Origin: Prolixibacteraceae bacterium
Lineage (GTDB): Bacteria; Bacteroidota; Bacteroidia; Bacteroidales; Prolixibacteraceae
DNA length: 59,062 bases
Reading direction: 5' to 3'
Assembly: GCA_947475715.1 (NCBI GenBank)
Contig: CANJNY010000016.1
Coordinates: 1 to 59,062 of the forward strand
The notes beneath the pieces were generated by a model. It saw nothing but the letters and a program-made list of their open reading frames with translations, was not told where the DNA came from and did not search any database. The position numbers and the translations under genes were made by a program. The number at the start of each line of letters is the position of its first letter. Within the stretch, counting starts at the first letter, position 1. Positions 8,429 to 18,486 of this stretch are shown piece by piece.

Positions 8429-9189
8429 AGTTTCCGTCCGATAAAGATTATTTCCTCGGATGTAAGTTTATACCGGTCGATTTCTTCGGGAGTAAATTCA
8501 TCGATAAAATGAGATTCCTCCACTTCAAATCCAGCACTTTTCAATCTTGAACCGTAATCCATCCCATAAAGACGAAGGTGATCTTTTTGCCAGAATTCAC
8601 GCTCCCTGTCTTTTGGATCAGTAATTGCCGGATCTTCATAAGTCTTCTCCCGATTATAATCAATACAGGACTGAAGTATCGCAAAACCCCCTTTGCGTAA
8701 TACGCGGTATATTTCGCTTAATGCTTTCGCATCATTGTTAACATGCTCCAAAACATGATTGCAGAATATTACATCAAACTCCTCCTTGTCAAAGGTCATC
8801 TCCTCGAGGTTCATTTTTATATCAGCCAGGGGTGATTCCAGATCAATGGTAAGATAATTCAGATTTTTCTGATTTCTGAATAACTTATAAAAAACCTGTT
8901 CAGGAGCGACATGCAACAACCGATATTCTCTTTTAAAAAAATCTGTTTTACGATTTAAATAAAGCCACATCAACCGGTGCCGTTCGAGGGAGAGGCATTT
9001 CGGACATAAAGCATTAGGTCGTGGATGAACACCATAGGGAAGAAAATTGCTGAAATGATGATCACATATCGGGCACTCCACCTTATCTCCATGAAGAAAA
9101 AAAGGCAAAACCTTGGTTCCCAAATGACTAAAACGGATGAGAATTGGCCGGGGAATATATCGGAGTAAAAATTTTATTACTTTTTTCAT
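8425..9189 (-). CDS. SAM-dependent methyltransferase with N-terminal zinc-ribbon-like segment
   Basis: A class I methyltransferase. The N-terminal third has two Cys pairs (CPICDHHF and CPKCLSLERHR) that look like a zinc ribbon. The Rossmann part follows: LLHVAPEQVFYKLF, YLTIDLESPLADIKMNLEEM, FDVIFCNHVLEHVNNDAKALSEIYRVLRKGG. The HVLEHV and RVLRKGG motifs are typical of Methyltransf_11. Similar proteins are common near glycan biosynthesis genes, but nothing adjacent points to a substrate. It converges on the FAD/Fe-S oxidase with a four-base tail overlap. Confidence 0.85.
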   Translation of the reverse strand: MKKVIKFLLRYIPRPILIRFSHLGTKVLPFFLHGDKVECPICDHHFSNFLPYGVHPRPNALCPKCLSLERHRLMWLYLNRKTDFFKREYRLLHVAPEQVFYKLFRNQKNLNYLTIDLESPLADIKMNLEEMTFDKEEFDVIFCNHVLEHVNNDAKALSEIYRVLRKGGFAILQSCIDYNREKTYEDPAITDPKDREREFWQKDHLRLYGMDYGSRLKSAGFEVEESHFIDEFTPEEIDRYKLTSEEIIFIGRKL

Positions 9190-9412
9190 GTCAATTGACT
9201 TACACGTCTTTGAATAGTTTTATTTTTTTTGCCTGCACAAAGATTTAAAAGGCTTTAAAATAAATTTATAGTGTGTCGCTATTAAAAAATATAATCAGTA
9301 GAAATTCGTTACAGCGGAAGGGGTCCCAGGCAGTGGTCATCCTCACGTAAAAATCAGTCAGGAATCTTTCCGTTAAAATACAATTCTCAATTTCTGCGGC
9401 ATACGCTTCATA

Positions 9413-10258
9413 TTAATTCTTATAGATCACCGGGGGTTTATTCAAGGCAACATTGATCAACCAGATACCTGCCACAATGAAAGGGATGCTTAGAATCTGC
9501 CCCATATTGAGGATCATACCGGATTCAAATGTTTCCTGATTCTCCTTGATGAATTCAATTAAGAAACGGGCAAGAAAAATTCCGACAAAGAATACCCCTG
9601 TGAGAAAACCTGTACGATCCTTTAAGTCTTTGGTTTTATAATAAAAATACAAAAGCAAACCGAACGAAATCAGATAGCATAAAGACTCGTAAATCATTGT
9701 AGGATGTTTGGCTACCGTTTCGCTGTTACGGTCGAAGATAAATCCCCACGGAAGGTTTGTAGCTACACCATAAATCTCAGAATTCATCAAATTTCCTGCG
9801 CGAATCATGGCACCAACCAGTGCAATTGGAACAACCAGTCGGTCAAGGGTCCACAAGATTGGACGTTTAGATACCCGGATTGAAAACAGCCAGACAGCGA
9901 GAATAATTCCAAATGCTCCGCCGTGACTGGCAAGCCCCTGGAATCCGACAAATTTATATCCTGTTTCCCCCTTTGCGATAGGGAGAAATATCTCAATCAG
10001 GTGTCTGGAATAATAATCCCATCCATAAAAAAGGACATGACCTAACCTTGCACCCACAATGGTGGCAATGATGACGTAGACAAAAAGTTTTTCAACCAGT
10101 ACGGGATCCGATCCTTCGTATTTAAACATCCGGGTGAGTATAGAGAATCCAAAAAGAAATCCCAGTGCAAACATCAGCCCATACCACCGTACAGAAATGG
10201 GGCCAAGGCTGAATAATTCAGGACTGGCATTCCAGTGAATCGCTAAAAGTGTGTTCAT
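9413..10258 (-). CDS. lgt: Prolipoprotein diacylglyceryl transferase
   Basis: Lgt moves the diacylglyceryl group of phosphatidylglycerol onto the lipobox cysteine of prolipoproteins in the inner membrane. Family marks are FQGLASHGGAFG with the catalytic HGG, GAMIRAGNLMNSEIYG with its Arg and Asn, and HPTMIYESL. About seven membrane segments can be seen. The start at 10258 is used; an in-frame ATG at 10285 would place the start only six bases after the secA stop. It lies 33 bases downstream of secA and is probably co-transcribed with it. It would act on the several lipoproteins encoded in this window. Confidence 0.96.
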   Translation of the reverse strand: MNTLLAIHWNASPELFSLGPISVRWYGLMFALGFLFGFSILTRMFKYEGSDPVLVEKLFVYVIIATIVGARLGHVLFYGWDYYSRHLIEIFLPIAKGETGYKFVGFQGLASHGGAFGIILAVWLFSIRVSKRPILWTLDRLVVPIALVGAMIRAGNLMNSEIYGVATNLPWGFIFDRNSETVAKHPTMIYESLCYLISFGLLLYFYYKTKDLKDRTGFLTGVFFVGIFLARFLIEFIKENQETFESGMILNMGQILSIPFIVAGIWLINVALNKPPVIYKN

Positions 10259-10291
10259 AAAAATGACATTTTGAATGCTTAACAAAAAAGA

Positions 10292-13200
10292 TTATTCCAA
10301 TCCGTGTCCGTGGCAATTTTTGAATTTCTTACCACTTCCGCATGGACAAGGTTCATTACGACCCACCTTAGGAGCTACCCGGATAGGTTGCACATGTTTT
10401 TCTTCGGGTGGTGCATCGGGTGAACTTCCGTTTACATCACTCTTCTCCTCACGATATTTTGAGCGGTCATGGTGATGCTTCGCCACAGGGGCTTCACGCA
10501 CCTGCTCGGCATCCTGAATCGGAATCTGTCCTTTCATGAGGGTCGAAACCACCCCTTTATTCACCCGTTCCATCATTGCCTTAAAGAGGTTGAATGATTC
10601 GAGTTTATAAATCAACAACGGGTCTTTCTGCTCATAGGAAGCATTCTGAACCGAAGTTCTTAATTCGTCGAGTTCCCGCAGATTTTCTTTCCAATGTTCA
10701 TCAATGGTTGCAAGGATCACCTGCTTTTCATACGATTTAACCAGATCCTGCCCATGGGTCTTATAGGCTTTTTCAAGATTTGTTACAATATTAAACAAAC
10801 GTAATCCATCGGTAATTGGGACTACAATATTGTTATAAATATGTGATTTTGTCTCGTAAACATTTTTAATAACCGGCATTGCCTGTTTTGAAATTGCCTG
10901 TGAACGACGCGTAAAATTCTCAATTGCAGCATGGTATATTTTGTTACCAACCTCATCGGGTTTCAATTCGACCAATTCATCCTCGGTTACCGGAGACTCT
11001 AAGGAGAGCGATCGGATCAAATCGAGCTGGAAATCCTCGAATCCATCCCTTCCATTTTGCTGATGTTCTGCCGTTATAGTGTCACTCATGTCGTAGATCA
11101 TATTCAGGATATCGACATCGATACGTTCTCCAAACAGGGCGTGACGCCGTTTTTTATAGATCACCTCCCTCTGAGAGTTCATCACATCATCATATTCGAG
11201 CAGACGTTTACGAATTCCGAAGTTATTCTCCTCAACCTTTTTCTGTGCCCGTTCAATTGCGCTGGTAATCATTGAATGTTGAATTACTTCACCATCCTTC
11301 AACCCTAGTTTATCCATTATCCTGACAATACGGTCAGAAGAGAAGAGCCTCATCAGATCATCTTCGAGCGAAACAAAGAACTGTGAAGAACCGGGGTCTC
11401 CCTGCCGTCCTGAACGTCCGCGCAACTGACGATCGACACGGCGTGATTCATGCCGCTCTGTACCAATAATAGCTAAACCACCTAATTCCCGGGTTTCAGG
11501 AGTCAGCTTAATGTCGGTACCACGACCGGCCATATTGGTTGCTATGGTGACCATTCCAAATTTACCCGCTTCTGCCACAATATCCGCCTCACGTTGATGG
11601 AGTTTTGCATTCAGAACCTGATGTTTGATCCCCCTCATCTGAAGCATACGGCTCAATAATTCTGAAATCTCAACCGAAGTGGTTCCAACAAGCATTGGTT
11701 GCCCCTTTTTATTGAGGGTGACAATCTCGTCGATAATGGCATTATATTTCTCTTTTTTGGTTTTATAAACCTTATCTTCAAAATCCTTACGAACCACCGG
11801 TCTGTTGGTAGGAATTACAACCACCTCCAGTTTGTAGATGTCCCAGAGTTCACCTGCTTCTGTCTCCGCTGTTCCTGTCATCCCTGACAGTTTATGATAC
11901 ATACGGAAATAATTCTGCAGGGTAATTGTTGCAAAAGTCTGTGTCGCATCTTCAATCTTAACCTTCTCCTTTGCTTCGATTGCCTGGTGCAAACCATCCG
12001 AGTAACGCCGTCCCTCCATAATACGACCGGTTTGTTCGTCAACGATCTTTACTTTCCCATCGATCAGCACATATTCGACATCCTTCTCGAACATCGTATA
12101 GGCTTTTAGCAGCTGGTTAACGGTATGGACCCGTTCAGATTTAACCGCAAAATTGGTTAGAAGAACATCCTTTTGTTCCAGACGAACGGCATCGGAAAGA
12201 TCTTTATTATTCTGAATATCGGCAATTTCTGCTCCAACATCAGGAAGCACAAAGAAACCGTTATCCTCATTATCTTTTGACAATATCTCGATTCCATTAT
12301 CGGTTAATTCAATGGAATTCAATTTTTCTTCAATTACAAAATATAACGGATCGGTGGCTACATACATATGCTTATTGTTGTCTTGCATGTAGTAGTTTTC
12401 GATCTTTAGCATCTTCGACTTATTTCCTTCCTCGCTCAGGAATCGGATTAAGGGTTTATGTTTTGGCAACCCTTTATAAGCTCGGAAAAGTGCAAGAGCA
12501 CCTGCTTCTGCCTCATCTTTATTGGACGATCCGATTTTCTTTTTTGCCTCGACAAGATACTGTCCCACAAGATCACGCTGAGCCTTGACTAATCTTTCTA
12601 CCGGAGCCTTAAGTTCATCAAAGAGTTGATTTTCCCCTTTGGGTACCGGACCTGAAATAATTAAAGGTGTTCTGGCATCATCGATCAAAACCGAGTCGAC
12701 CTCATCAACGATACCATAGTGGTGTTTCCGTTGTACCAGATCCTCAGGACTAACGGCCATATTATCACGCAGGTAATCAAATCCAAACTCATTATTTGTA
12801 CCAAAAGTGATATCCGCCTCATAGGCCCTCCTACGTTCGGGTGAATTAGGCTGATGTTTATCGATACAGTCGACAGAAATTCCGTGGAACTGATAAATTG
12901 GCCCCATCCATTCCGAGTCACGTTTGGCCAGGTAATCGTTTACCGTTACAAGATGCACCCCTTTACCTGCCAAAGCATTAAGGAATACAGGCAGCGTTGC
13001 CACAAGGGTTTTTCCTTCACCGGTCCCCATCTCTGAGATCTTTCCGCTATGCAAAACAATACCGCCGATCAGCTGAACATCATAATGACACATATTCCAT
13101 TTCTGAACAGATCCACCGGCAATCCATTCATTTTTATAGACCGCATTATCGCCGTCCATCTCAACAAAATCTTTGGTAACCGACAGATCGCGGTCAAAAT

Positions 13201-13606
13201 CGGTAGCAGTAACAACTATCGTTTCATTTTCCATAAACCGGCGAGCCGTATCTTTTACAATCGCAAAAGCTACCGGAAGTACCTCATTTAATATCTCTTC
13301 TGTTTTTTTAAGGATAAGCTCTTCCAGTTTATCCACCCGGTCATAAAGTTTTTCGCCATCTTCAAGCGGCAGTTCACCACTTTCGGCCTGCTCCTTAAGC
13401 GAAATGATCTCCTCCTCTTCTGCTCTTACATAATCGTAAATTTTCGATCTGAGCAGTGCAGATTCAGCTCTTAACTCGTCATTGGTCAGGGCCGGAAACC
13501 TGAGATATTCCTGCTTAATACGATTTAAGACAGGAGTTAACTCCTTAATATCCTTTTGAGATTTGTTTCCAAAGAAGCTTGATAGTACGGTGTTGAAAAA
13601 TGACAT
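10292..13606 (-). CDS. secA: Preprotein translocase ATPase SecA
   Basis: The SecA motor drives unfolded proteins through SecYEG. The sequence shows the Walker A region [13 protein letters not shown], the Walker B/DEAD-like [20 protein letters not shown], the preprotein cross-linking domain, [10 protein letters not shown] with [22 protein letters not shown] of the second helicase half, and a helical scaffold. The C-terminal zinc finger [17 protein letters not shown] binds SecB or ribosomes. At 1104 residues it has the long form with insertions usual in Bacteroidota. A promoter is visible 43 bases upstream. lgt follows. Confidence 0.98.
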   Translation of the reverse strand: MSFFNTVLSSFFGNKSQKDIKELTPVLNRIKQEYLRFPALTNDELRAESALLRSKIYDYVRAEEEEIISLKEQAESGELPLEDGEKLYDRVDKLEELILKKTEEILNEVLPVAFAIVKDTARRFMENETIVVTATDFDRDLSVTKDFVEMDGDNAVYKNEWIAGGSVQKWNMCHYDVQLIGGIVLHSGKISEMGTGEGKTLVATLPVFLNALAGKGVHLVTVNDYLAKRDSEWMGPIYQFHGISVDCIDKHQPNSPERRRAYEADITFGTNNEFGFDYLRDNMAVSPEDLVQRKHHYGIVDEVDSVLIDDARTPLIISGPVPKGENQLFDELKAPVERLVKAQRDLVGQYLVEAKKKIGSSNKDEAEAGALALFRAYKGLPKHKPLIRFLSEEGNKSKMLKIENYYMQDNNKHMYVATDPLYFVIEEKLNSIELTDNGIEILSKDNEDNGFFVLPDVGAEIADIQNNKDLSDAVRLEQKDVLLTNFAVKSERVHTVNQLLKAYTMFEKDVEYVLIDGKVKIVDEQTGRIMEGRRYSDGLHQAIEAKEKVKIEDATQTFATITLQNYFRMYHKLSGMTGTAETEAGELWDIYKLEVVVIPTNRPVVRKDFEDKVYKTKKEKYNAIIDEIVTLNKKGQPMLVGTTSVEISELLSRMLQMRGIKHQVLNAKLHQREADIVAEAGKFGMVTIATNMAGRGTDIKLTPETRELGGLAIIGTERHESRRVDRQLRGRSGRQGDPGSSQFFVSLEDDLMRLFSSDRIVRIMDKLGLKDGEVIQHSMITSAIERAQKKVEENNFGIRKRLLEYDDVMNSQREVIYKKRRHALFGERIDVDILNMIYDMSDTITAEHQQNGRDGFEDFQLDLIRSLSLESPVTEDELVELKPDEVGNKIYHAAIENFTRRSQAISKQAMPVIKNVYETKSHIYNNIVVPITDGLRLFNIVTNLEKAYKTHGQDLVKSYEKQVILATIDEHWKENLRELDELRTSVQNASYEQKDPLLIYKLESFNLFKAMMERVNKGVVSTLMKGQIPIQDAEQVREAPVAKHHHDRSKYREEKSDVNGSSPDAPPEEKHVQPIRVAPKVGRNEPCPCGSGKKFKNCHGHGLE

Positions 13607-13649
13607 TATCTTATCTTGTATGATTAATATCTAAAAAAACATTCAACTA

Positions 13650-13681
13650 CAAAGGTAACTCAAAAGTTGAAAGTACCGAAA
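13650..13681 (-). promoter_or_regulatory. Putative secA promoter
   Basis: On the minus strand TACCTTTG (complement of 13650-13657) matches TAnnTTTG. A TTTC (complement of 13678-13681) sits 20 bases further upstream, close to the TTTG -33 element at the usual spacing. The -7 box is 43 bases before the secA start. Confidence 0.6.
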
Positions 13682-13709
13682 TCTAATAACTAATTGTTAA
13701 TTTAATAAT

Positions 13710-13765
13710 GGTTAATGGGAAGTGGTGAATGGTGAATGGTGAATGATTAATGGTGAATGGGAATT
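13710..13765. repeat. Degenerate heptamer tandem repeat, unit GGTGAAT
   Basis: Eight consecutive seven-base units starting at 13710: GGTTAAT, GGGAAGT, three GGTGAAT in a row, GATTAAT, GGTGAAT, GGGAATT. Every unit begins with G and ends with T. It lies between the ferritin terminator and the secA promoter and encodes nothing obvious. Confidence 0.8.
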
Positions 13766-13773
13766 ATGCCTTT

Positions 13774-13808
13774 AAAAAAAGCAGGCCCTTTAGAACCTGC
13801 TTTTCTTT
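13774..13808 (-). terminator. Rho-independent terminator of the ferritin gene
   Basis: On the minus strand AAAAGCAGG pairs with CCTGCTTTT around a ten-base loop and is followed by a run of seven T. It lies 78 bases after the ferritin stop. Confidence 0.8.
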
Positions 13809-13885
13809 AAAAATTACATCCTGAAATAAAAACTTACTTATGCAGCATAGTCCTCCCTCCAGATATTAAGCATTAACCCTTAAAT

Positions 13886-14401
13886 TCATGCTTTGGCGGG
13901 AAATGGGTTTACGAATACACGTGTTTGCATTTCGCGATCCATCATCAAAAGCCCCTGTCCTTCACCCTTAATTAATGTAAGGTTATTCAGGATTTGACCA
14001 ACATTTGCCTCCTCTTCAACCTGTTCATCAACAAACCATTGCAGAAAGCTTTTGGTTGCATGATCACTCTCCTGAATCGAAACATCCATCAACTTATTAA
14101 TCAAATCGGTTACCATCTGTTCGTGTGAGAGGGTAGTTTCAAATACATCAACAATTCCTGAAAACTCAACCTGGACTTCTGAAAACGGGGCTAATTTAAC
14201 CCGTCCACTTCGTTCATTGACATAATCAAAAAACCGGGTAGCATGGGCCAGTTCTTCCTGATATTGAATTCTCATCCAGTTAGCAAATCCGGACAGTCCG
14301 GCTGCCTGAAAATAGGCAGACATTGACAGATAAAGATAAGCAGATTGAAATTCAGCATTGATTTGCTCATTCAGAGCATCTTCTACAGCTTTTTTTATCA
14401 T
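13886..14401 (-). CDS. Non-haem ferritin (FtnA type)
   Basis: Iron storage protein of the bacterial ferritin family, forming a 24-subunit cage. The start at 14401 gives MIKKAVEDALNEQINAEFQS, the usual family N-terminus; an upstream ATG at 14455 is less likely. Ferroxidase-site residues are visible: Glu17, and Glu50 with His53 in QEELAHATRF, plus a later QWFVDEQVEEE helix. At 171 residues the length is normal. It is a single-gene unit with its own terminator, downstream of isocitrate dehydrogenase. Confidence 0.94.
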   Translation of the reverse strand: MIKKAVEDALNEQINAEFQSAYLYLSMSAYFQAAGLSGFANWMRIQYQEELAHATRFFDYVNERSGRVKLAPFSEVQVEFSGIVDVFETTLSHEQMVTDLINKLMDVSIQESDHATKSFLQWFVDEQVEEEANVGQILNNLTLIKGEGQGLLMMDREMQTRVFVNPFPAKA

Positions 14402-14476
14402 AATCGTGAAATAATAATAGTTTATATCAAATACAAAACGATTAATTCCAGTCAACTATATTTGAATAATAACAGT

Positions 14477-15706
14477 TTAGTTGGCCATACGGCTATTCAT
14501 CAGAATAACCAGCTCATCCATAAACTGTTCTGTGGTACAATAATGTTCAGGTTTCAGATCTGCACCGTAGATTGACAAGGCAAGATCTTTGGTCATTTTT
14601 CCTGATTCCACCGTATCGATACACACATTTTCGAGAAGTAATGAAAAATCAATTAAAGCCTGATTATCATCTAGTTTTCCACGGAATGCGAGTCCACGTG
14701 TCCAGGCATAGATTGATGCAATGGGATTGGTAGATGTTGGACGTCCTTTCTGATGTTCCCTGTAATGGCGGGTAACTGTACCATGAGCTGCTTCTGCCTC
14801 CATTACATCACCGTTAGGAGTCATTAACACTGAGGTCATCAGTCCAAGTGAGCCAAAACCCTGAGCAACAGTATCGGATTGAACATCTCCATCATAATTC
14901 TTGCAAGCCCAGATAAAGTTTCCATTCCATTTCAAGGCAGAGGCTACCATATCATCAATCAGACGATGTTCATAGGTAATTCCTGCCTCCTTAAATTGTT
15001 GCTGATAAACATTTACGAAGATCTCTTCGAAGATATCTTTGAAGAAACCATCATATTTTTTAAGAATAGTATTTTTTGTAGAGAGGTAGAGTGGCCATTT
15101 TTTTGTAAGGGCCATCTTAAAGCAGCTATGTGCAAATCCTCTGATAGACTCTTCGGTATTGTACATCGCCATAGCAACACCCGCGCCATCAAAATGGTAA
15201 ACATCATGAACCTGAGCACCCGAAGCATCATCAGGTGTAAAAGTCATAGTCAGGCTTCCCGGACGGTCAACAACGATATCAGTAGCACGGTACTGATCGC
15301 CAAATGCATGGCGGCCAATCACAATAGGTGCGGTCCATTGCGGAATTAATCTTGGGACATTCTTTACCACAATGGGTTCCCTGAAAATTGTTCCATCCAG
15401 GATATTGCGGATGGTTCCGTTTGGAGATTTATACATCCTCTTTAATCCAAACTCTGTCATACGAGCTTCATCAGGGGTAATTGTAGCACATTTTATACCA
15501 ACCTTGTACTTTTTAATTGCATTGGCTGCATCTACAGTTACCTGATCATCAGTAGCATCACGGTGCTCAATTCCAAGATCATAGTATTTGATATCAATAT
15601 CCAGAAAAGGAAGAATCAGTTGTTCTCTGATCATTTTCCAGATTATTCGGGTCATTTCATCCCCATCGAGTTCCACGACCGGATTTAGTACTTTAATTTT
15701 TTGCAT
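14477..15706 (-). CDS. icd: NADP-dependent isocitrate dehydrogenase, eukaryote-like type II
   Basis: Oxidative decarboxylation of isocitrate to 2-oxoglutarate in the TCA cycle. The sequence is of the homodimeric family shared with mitochondrial [17 protein letters not shown] at the N-terminus, [30 protein letters not shown], and the metal-binding [28 protein letters not shown]. Nearby, [24 protein letters not shown] is the usual C-terminal motif. About 409 residues is normal. A TATTTTTG promoter element lies upstream. The TCA role is established for the family; NADP preference is inferred from the subfamily. Confidence 0.95.
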   Translation of the reverse strand: MQKIKVLNPVVELDGDEMTRIIWKMIREQLILPFLDIDIKYYDLGIEHRDATDDQVTVDAANAIKKYKVGIKCATITPDEARMTEFGLKRMYKSPNGTIRNILDGTIFREPIVVKNVPRLIPQWTAPIVIGRHAFGDQYRATDIVVDRPGSLTMTFTPDDASGAQVHDVYHFDGAGVAMAMYNTEESIRGFAHSCFKMALTKKWPLYLSTKNTILKKYDGFFKDIFEEIFVNVYQQQFKEAGITYEHRLIDDMVASALKWNGNFIWACKNYDGDVQSDTVAQGFGSLGLMTSVLMTPNGDVMEAEAAHGTVTRHYREHQKGRPTSTNPIASIYAWTRGLAFRGKLDDNQALIDFSLLLENVCIDTVESGKMTKDLALSIYGADLKPEHYCTTEQFMDELVILMNSRMAN

Positions 15707-15793
15707 TGAAAAGAATTTATATTAAAAACTACACACTTTCTCAAATTTGTCCAAAAACTGATGAACATTTCAATACCTTGACTAATTATGGTG

Positions 15794-15827
15794 CAAAAAT
15801 AATCACTGTTAATTAATAATGTTCAAA
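15794..15827 (-). promoter_or_regulatory. Putative promoter of isocitrate dehydrogenase
   Basis: On the minus strand TATTTTTG (complement of 15794-15801) is preceded, 22 bases upstream, by TTTG (complement of 15824-15827). The upstream box lies inside the last codons of dnaX. The -7 box is 87 bases before the start codon. Confidence 0.5.
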
Positions 15828-16517
15828 ATCGAGCCCAAATTTCGACTTTAACCCGGCAAGTGAGGGAAATTTGGTCACTAAGAGGTTCCATCGCTCTTCA
15901 TCGGTGTACGGGACATTAGATTGATGGTTGATTTGTTCAGATACAGAAAAATTAATTTCTATCGCGTCATTCTCAAACTGGCGTCTTAAAAAACCAAGTA
16001 ATTTAGGTTTTAAATCAAGGGTTAAACGATTATATTGAAGTTCTGTATCGAGTTCATATTCCACAATCCATTTATCTGCAAGTAGAGGTTCACGCGCACT
16101 CAGGGCAGATTTCAATTGAGGTGCATCGGTAATTCCGGTTACAAAAGTTTTCCAGCTCTCGAGAAGTTCCCCCTGTGAAAACGGTTTTTCTGTAACCGTT
16201 TTCACATATTGTGATCCGGCAGCCTCACCAACAACATTTGAAACCTCTGCCAATGGTTCATCCCTTAGCGCGTCAAGTATCGATGGTGTTGAAAAGGATC
16301 CTCTGGCCATGATCTTTCGAACCGGTGGCCGCTCGATCACAGGATCTGCGGCAACAACTTTTTGGGGAGGCATGACTTGTGAAACCAAAGGTGATTCAAC
16401 CTGAGATACAACCCTGGTTTTTAGGAGATTTGCATTTTTATTGGGATCAATTTCGGCAAATATTGGCAATAGCGATAACGTTGCTAAGGCTTCGTCAATT
16501 GTTTTTTTTTTAACAAT
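15813..16517 (-). CDS. dnaX: DnaX tau-specific C-terminal part, reached by -1 frame change
   Basis: This frame encodes the C-terminal domain of DnaX in Bacteroidota: a Pro/Val-rich linker, then FSQGELLESWKTFV, YELDTELQYNRL, LLGFLRRQFENDAIEI and a terminal LAGLKSKFGLDFE. It is the -1 frame relative to the upstream part and stays open from 16517 to 15813. There is no ATG near its beginning (the first usable codon is a TTG at 16469). The two frames overlap only from 16517 to 16484, and that overlap holds a run of ten A. A slip would join LDELLKKK to TIDEALATL and give a protein of about 610 residues, the normal DnaX length. It is either programmed recoding or a homopolymer sequencing error. Confidence 0.85.
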   Translation of the reverse strand: MVKKKTIDEALATLSLLPIFAEIDPNKNANLLKTRVVSQVESPLVSQVMPPQKVVAADPVIERPPVRKIMARGSFSTPSILDALRDEPLAEVSNVVGEAAGSQYVKTVTEKPFSQGELLESWKTFVTGITDAPQLKSALSAREPLLADKWIVEYELDTELQYNRLTLDLKPKLLGFLRRQFENDAIEINFSVSEQINHQSNVPYTDEERWNLLVTKFPSLAGLKSKFGLDFEHY

Positions 16518-17608
16518 TCATCAAGTTGGTCAATCCGCACCAGCGCTAATTCAACCAAAAATCGTTGATTAGAGGAGGCTTTATATTGAATATCACATTC
16601 AGAAGCGAGCTGAAGGGCACCAATCAGAAAATTAATCGAGCAGGCAGCTGCCTGTTTCTTATATTTTTCGCGAATTTCACCACCCACCTCAAGAAGCTGA
16701 ACGGTAACAGCATCCTTACAGATTAGCAGGTCACGAAAATGTTGTCCAAGCCCCATAATGAAATGGTGAGCATTGAATCCATTATCAAGGATCTCACTAA
16801 AAATCATTAGAGTACCGGGAATATCTCCGGCCAAAAAGCAGTCGGTTAACTTAAAGTAATAGTCGTAGTCGAGTACATTTAAATTTGCAATGGTATCCTT
16901 ATAGGTTACGTTTGCTCCGCAGAAACTGACTACCTGATCGAAGATAGAAAGGGCATCACGCATAGCACCATCGGCTTTCTGAGCGATCACATTAAGGGCC
17001 TCAGGCTCTGCCTTAACGTTCTCTTTCTGAGCAACCTCAAGGAGGTATTTCTCGATATCAGGAATCGTGATTCTGTTAAAATCATAGATCTGACAGCGGG
17101 ATAAGATAGTTGGCAGAATCTTATGCTTTTCGGTTGTTGCAAGGATAAAAATTGCATGTGGCGGTGGTTCTTCCAACGTTTTCAGAAAGGCATTGAAAGC
17201 CGACTGTGACAACATGTGTACCTCATCGATGATATAGACGCTGTATTTCCCGATCTGAGGGGGAATACGAACCTTATCAACCAGCGAACGAATATCATCA
17301 ACCGAATTATTTGAAGCCGCATCAAGTTCATGGATATTATAGGAACGGTTTTCGGTGAACGAGATACACGATTCACAGGTGTTACAGGGCTCTGTATGGC
17401 TATCCAGATTCAGACAGTTGATTGTTTTGGCAAAAATACGGGCAGAGGTCGTTTTGCCGACACCCCTTGGACCGCAAAAAAGATAGGCGTGCGCAAGGTG
17501 ATTGCTCCTGATTGCATTTTTCAATGTCGAAGTGATCGACGGTTGTCCAACCACTGAAGTGAATGTATCGGGGCGATATTTTCGTGCTGAAACTAAATAG
17601 TTTTCCAT
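16484..17608 (-). CDS. dnaX: DNA polymerase III clamp-loader subunit gamma/tau, N-terminal part
   Basis: The AAA+ clamp-loader ATPase. From the ATG at 17608 (MENYLVSARKYRPDTF; an ATG at 17638 is less typical) come Walker A GPRGVGKTTSARIF, a four-Cys zinc module ending EPCNTCESC, Walker B VYIIDEVHML, and the sensor 1 region IFILATTEKHKILPTILSRCQ. Domain III follows, ending ALVRIDQLDELLKKK. The zero frame then reads QLTKP and stops at 16484, giving a 374-residue gamma-like protein. The tau-specific domain continues in the -1 frame. Unlike E. coli, where the slip makes the short form, here the zero frame gives the short form and the slip the long one. Confidence 0.96.
   Translation of the reverse strand: MENYLVSARKYRPDTFTSVVGQPSITSTLKNAIRSNHLAHAYLFCGPRGVGKTTSARIFAKTINCLNLDSHTEPCNTCESCISFTENRSYNIHELDAASNNSVDDIRSLVDKVRIPPQIGKYSVYIIDEVHMLSQSAFNAFLKTLEEPPPHAIFILATTEKHKILPTILSRCQIYDFNRITIPDIEKYLLEVAQKENVKAEPEALNVIAQKADGAMRDALSIFDQVVSFCGANVTYKDTIANLNVLDYDYYFKLTDCFLAGDIPGTLMIFSEILDNGFNAHHFIMGLGQHFRDLLICKDAVTVQLLEVGGEIREKYKKQAAACSINFLIGALQLASECDIQYKASSNQRFLVELALVRIDQLDELLKKKQLTKP
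16502..16511 (-). promoter_or_regulatory. A10 slippery run in dnaX
   Basis: On the coding strand the sequence TTGTT is followed by ten A and then CAATTG. It encodes Lys-Lys-Lys in the zero frame and lies within the 34-base overlap of the two dnaX frames. Thermus dnaX uses a comparable A9 run for transcriptional slippage, and E. coli dnaX uses an A-rich heptamer with a stem-loop. I see no strong stem-loop just downstream, which favours slippage of the polymerase. Confidence 0.7.
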
Positions 17609-17790
17609 AAAACTTAACAAAGCGTATTTGAAAGCCAAATATATTACTTTTTACAAACCTGCCAACCAGAAAACCGAAGAAGTTATCAACGATAAAATTT
17701 ACCGGAATACTTTGGTTCCGAACTTTTCGGGATGATAACTGTTATTGTGTATATTTAGAACTTAAATAATAAACTTTAAAACAGTATAAA

Positions 17791-18342
17791 ATGAAAAAAT
17801 TACTTTTTGTGTGTTGCCTGATGGTAATAGTTATGGGTTCATTTGCCCAGAGTAAAACACTTTATGACTTCAAAGCAAATACCCTGGGAGGTGAGCCCTT
17901 CGATCTTTCAACGTTAAAAGGGAAGAAAGTGCTTGTTGTAAATACTGCTTCAAAATGCGGCTTAACTCCTCAATATGCCACTCTTCAAAAATTATATGAA
18001 ACCTATAAAGATCGTAATTTTGTAATTATCGGCTTTCCTGCCAATAATTTCATGAGCCAGGAACCGGGGACCAATTCAGAAATCAAGGAATTTTGCACCA
18101 AAAATTACGGGGTAACCTTTCCGATGATGTCGAAAATTTCGGTTAAAGGGAGCGACATAGATCCTTTATATAAATGGCTTACATCAAAATCGTTAAATGG
18201 CGTTGTTGATGCGGATGTGCAATGGAATTTTCAGAAATTTATGATCAATGAGCAGGGGCAACTGGTTGATTTCGCCTCTCCAAGAGACAAACCAGATTCT
18301 GAAAAAATTATTAACTGGATCGAGGGGAAGAAAGCAAATTAA
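17791..18342 (+). CDS. Exported glutathione peroxidase-family thiol peroxidase
   Basis: A Cys-type peroxidase of the Gpx family, exported by a signal peptide (MKKLLFVCC...GSFAQ). The peroxidatic Cys56 lies in NTASKCGLTPQY. The FPANNF motif takes the place of the CNQF of many homologues, so Asn stands where the catalytic Gln usually is. The C-terminal WNFQKFMI supplies the Trp and Asn. A second Cys in EIKEFCTKNYG is likely the resolving Cys, so thioredoxin rather than glutathione is the probable reductant. It reduces hydroperoxides in the periplasm. It is a single-gene unit with a terminator. Confidence 0.92.
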   Translation: MKKLLFVCCLMVIVMGSFAQSKTLYDFKANTLGGEPFDLSTLKGKKVLVVNTASKCGLTPQYATLQKLYETYKDRNFVIIGFPANNFMSQEPGTNSEIKEFCTKNYGVTFPMMSKISVKGSDIDPLYKWLTSKSLNGVVDADVQWNFQKFMINEQGQLVDFASPRDKPDSEKIINWIEGKKAN

Positions 18343-18361
18343 AAATCTGTTGATTTTATTT

Positions 18362-18403
18362 CAAGGCCGAAGTTGATATGCAATCATCTTCGGCCTTGCT
18401 TTT
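18362..18403 (+). terminator. Terminator after the peroxidase gene
   Basis: An 11-bp perfect stem, CAAGGCCGAAG with CTTCGGCCTTG, a 15-base loop and a short CTTTT tail. The T run is weak. Confidence 0.75.
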
Positions 18404-18486
18404 ACTGGTATGCCAGTCGAAAACAAACTATTCCCAAATAAAATATATATCTTTAGTAAATTAATTCTATATTTCATTCTAAAGCT

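Noticed and set aside
17791-18342. Asn in place of the catalytic Gln of glutathione peroxidase as an anomaly
   Set aside because: FPANNF is, as far as I recall, common among Bacteroidota members of the family, so it is noted in the annotation but not raised as a finding.
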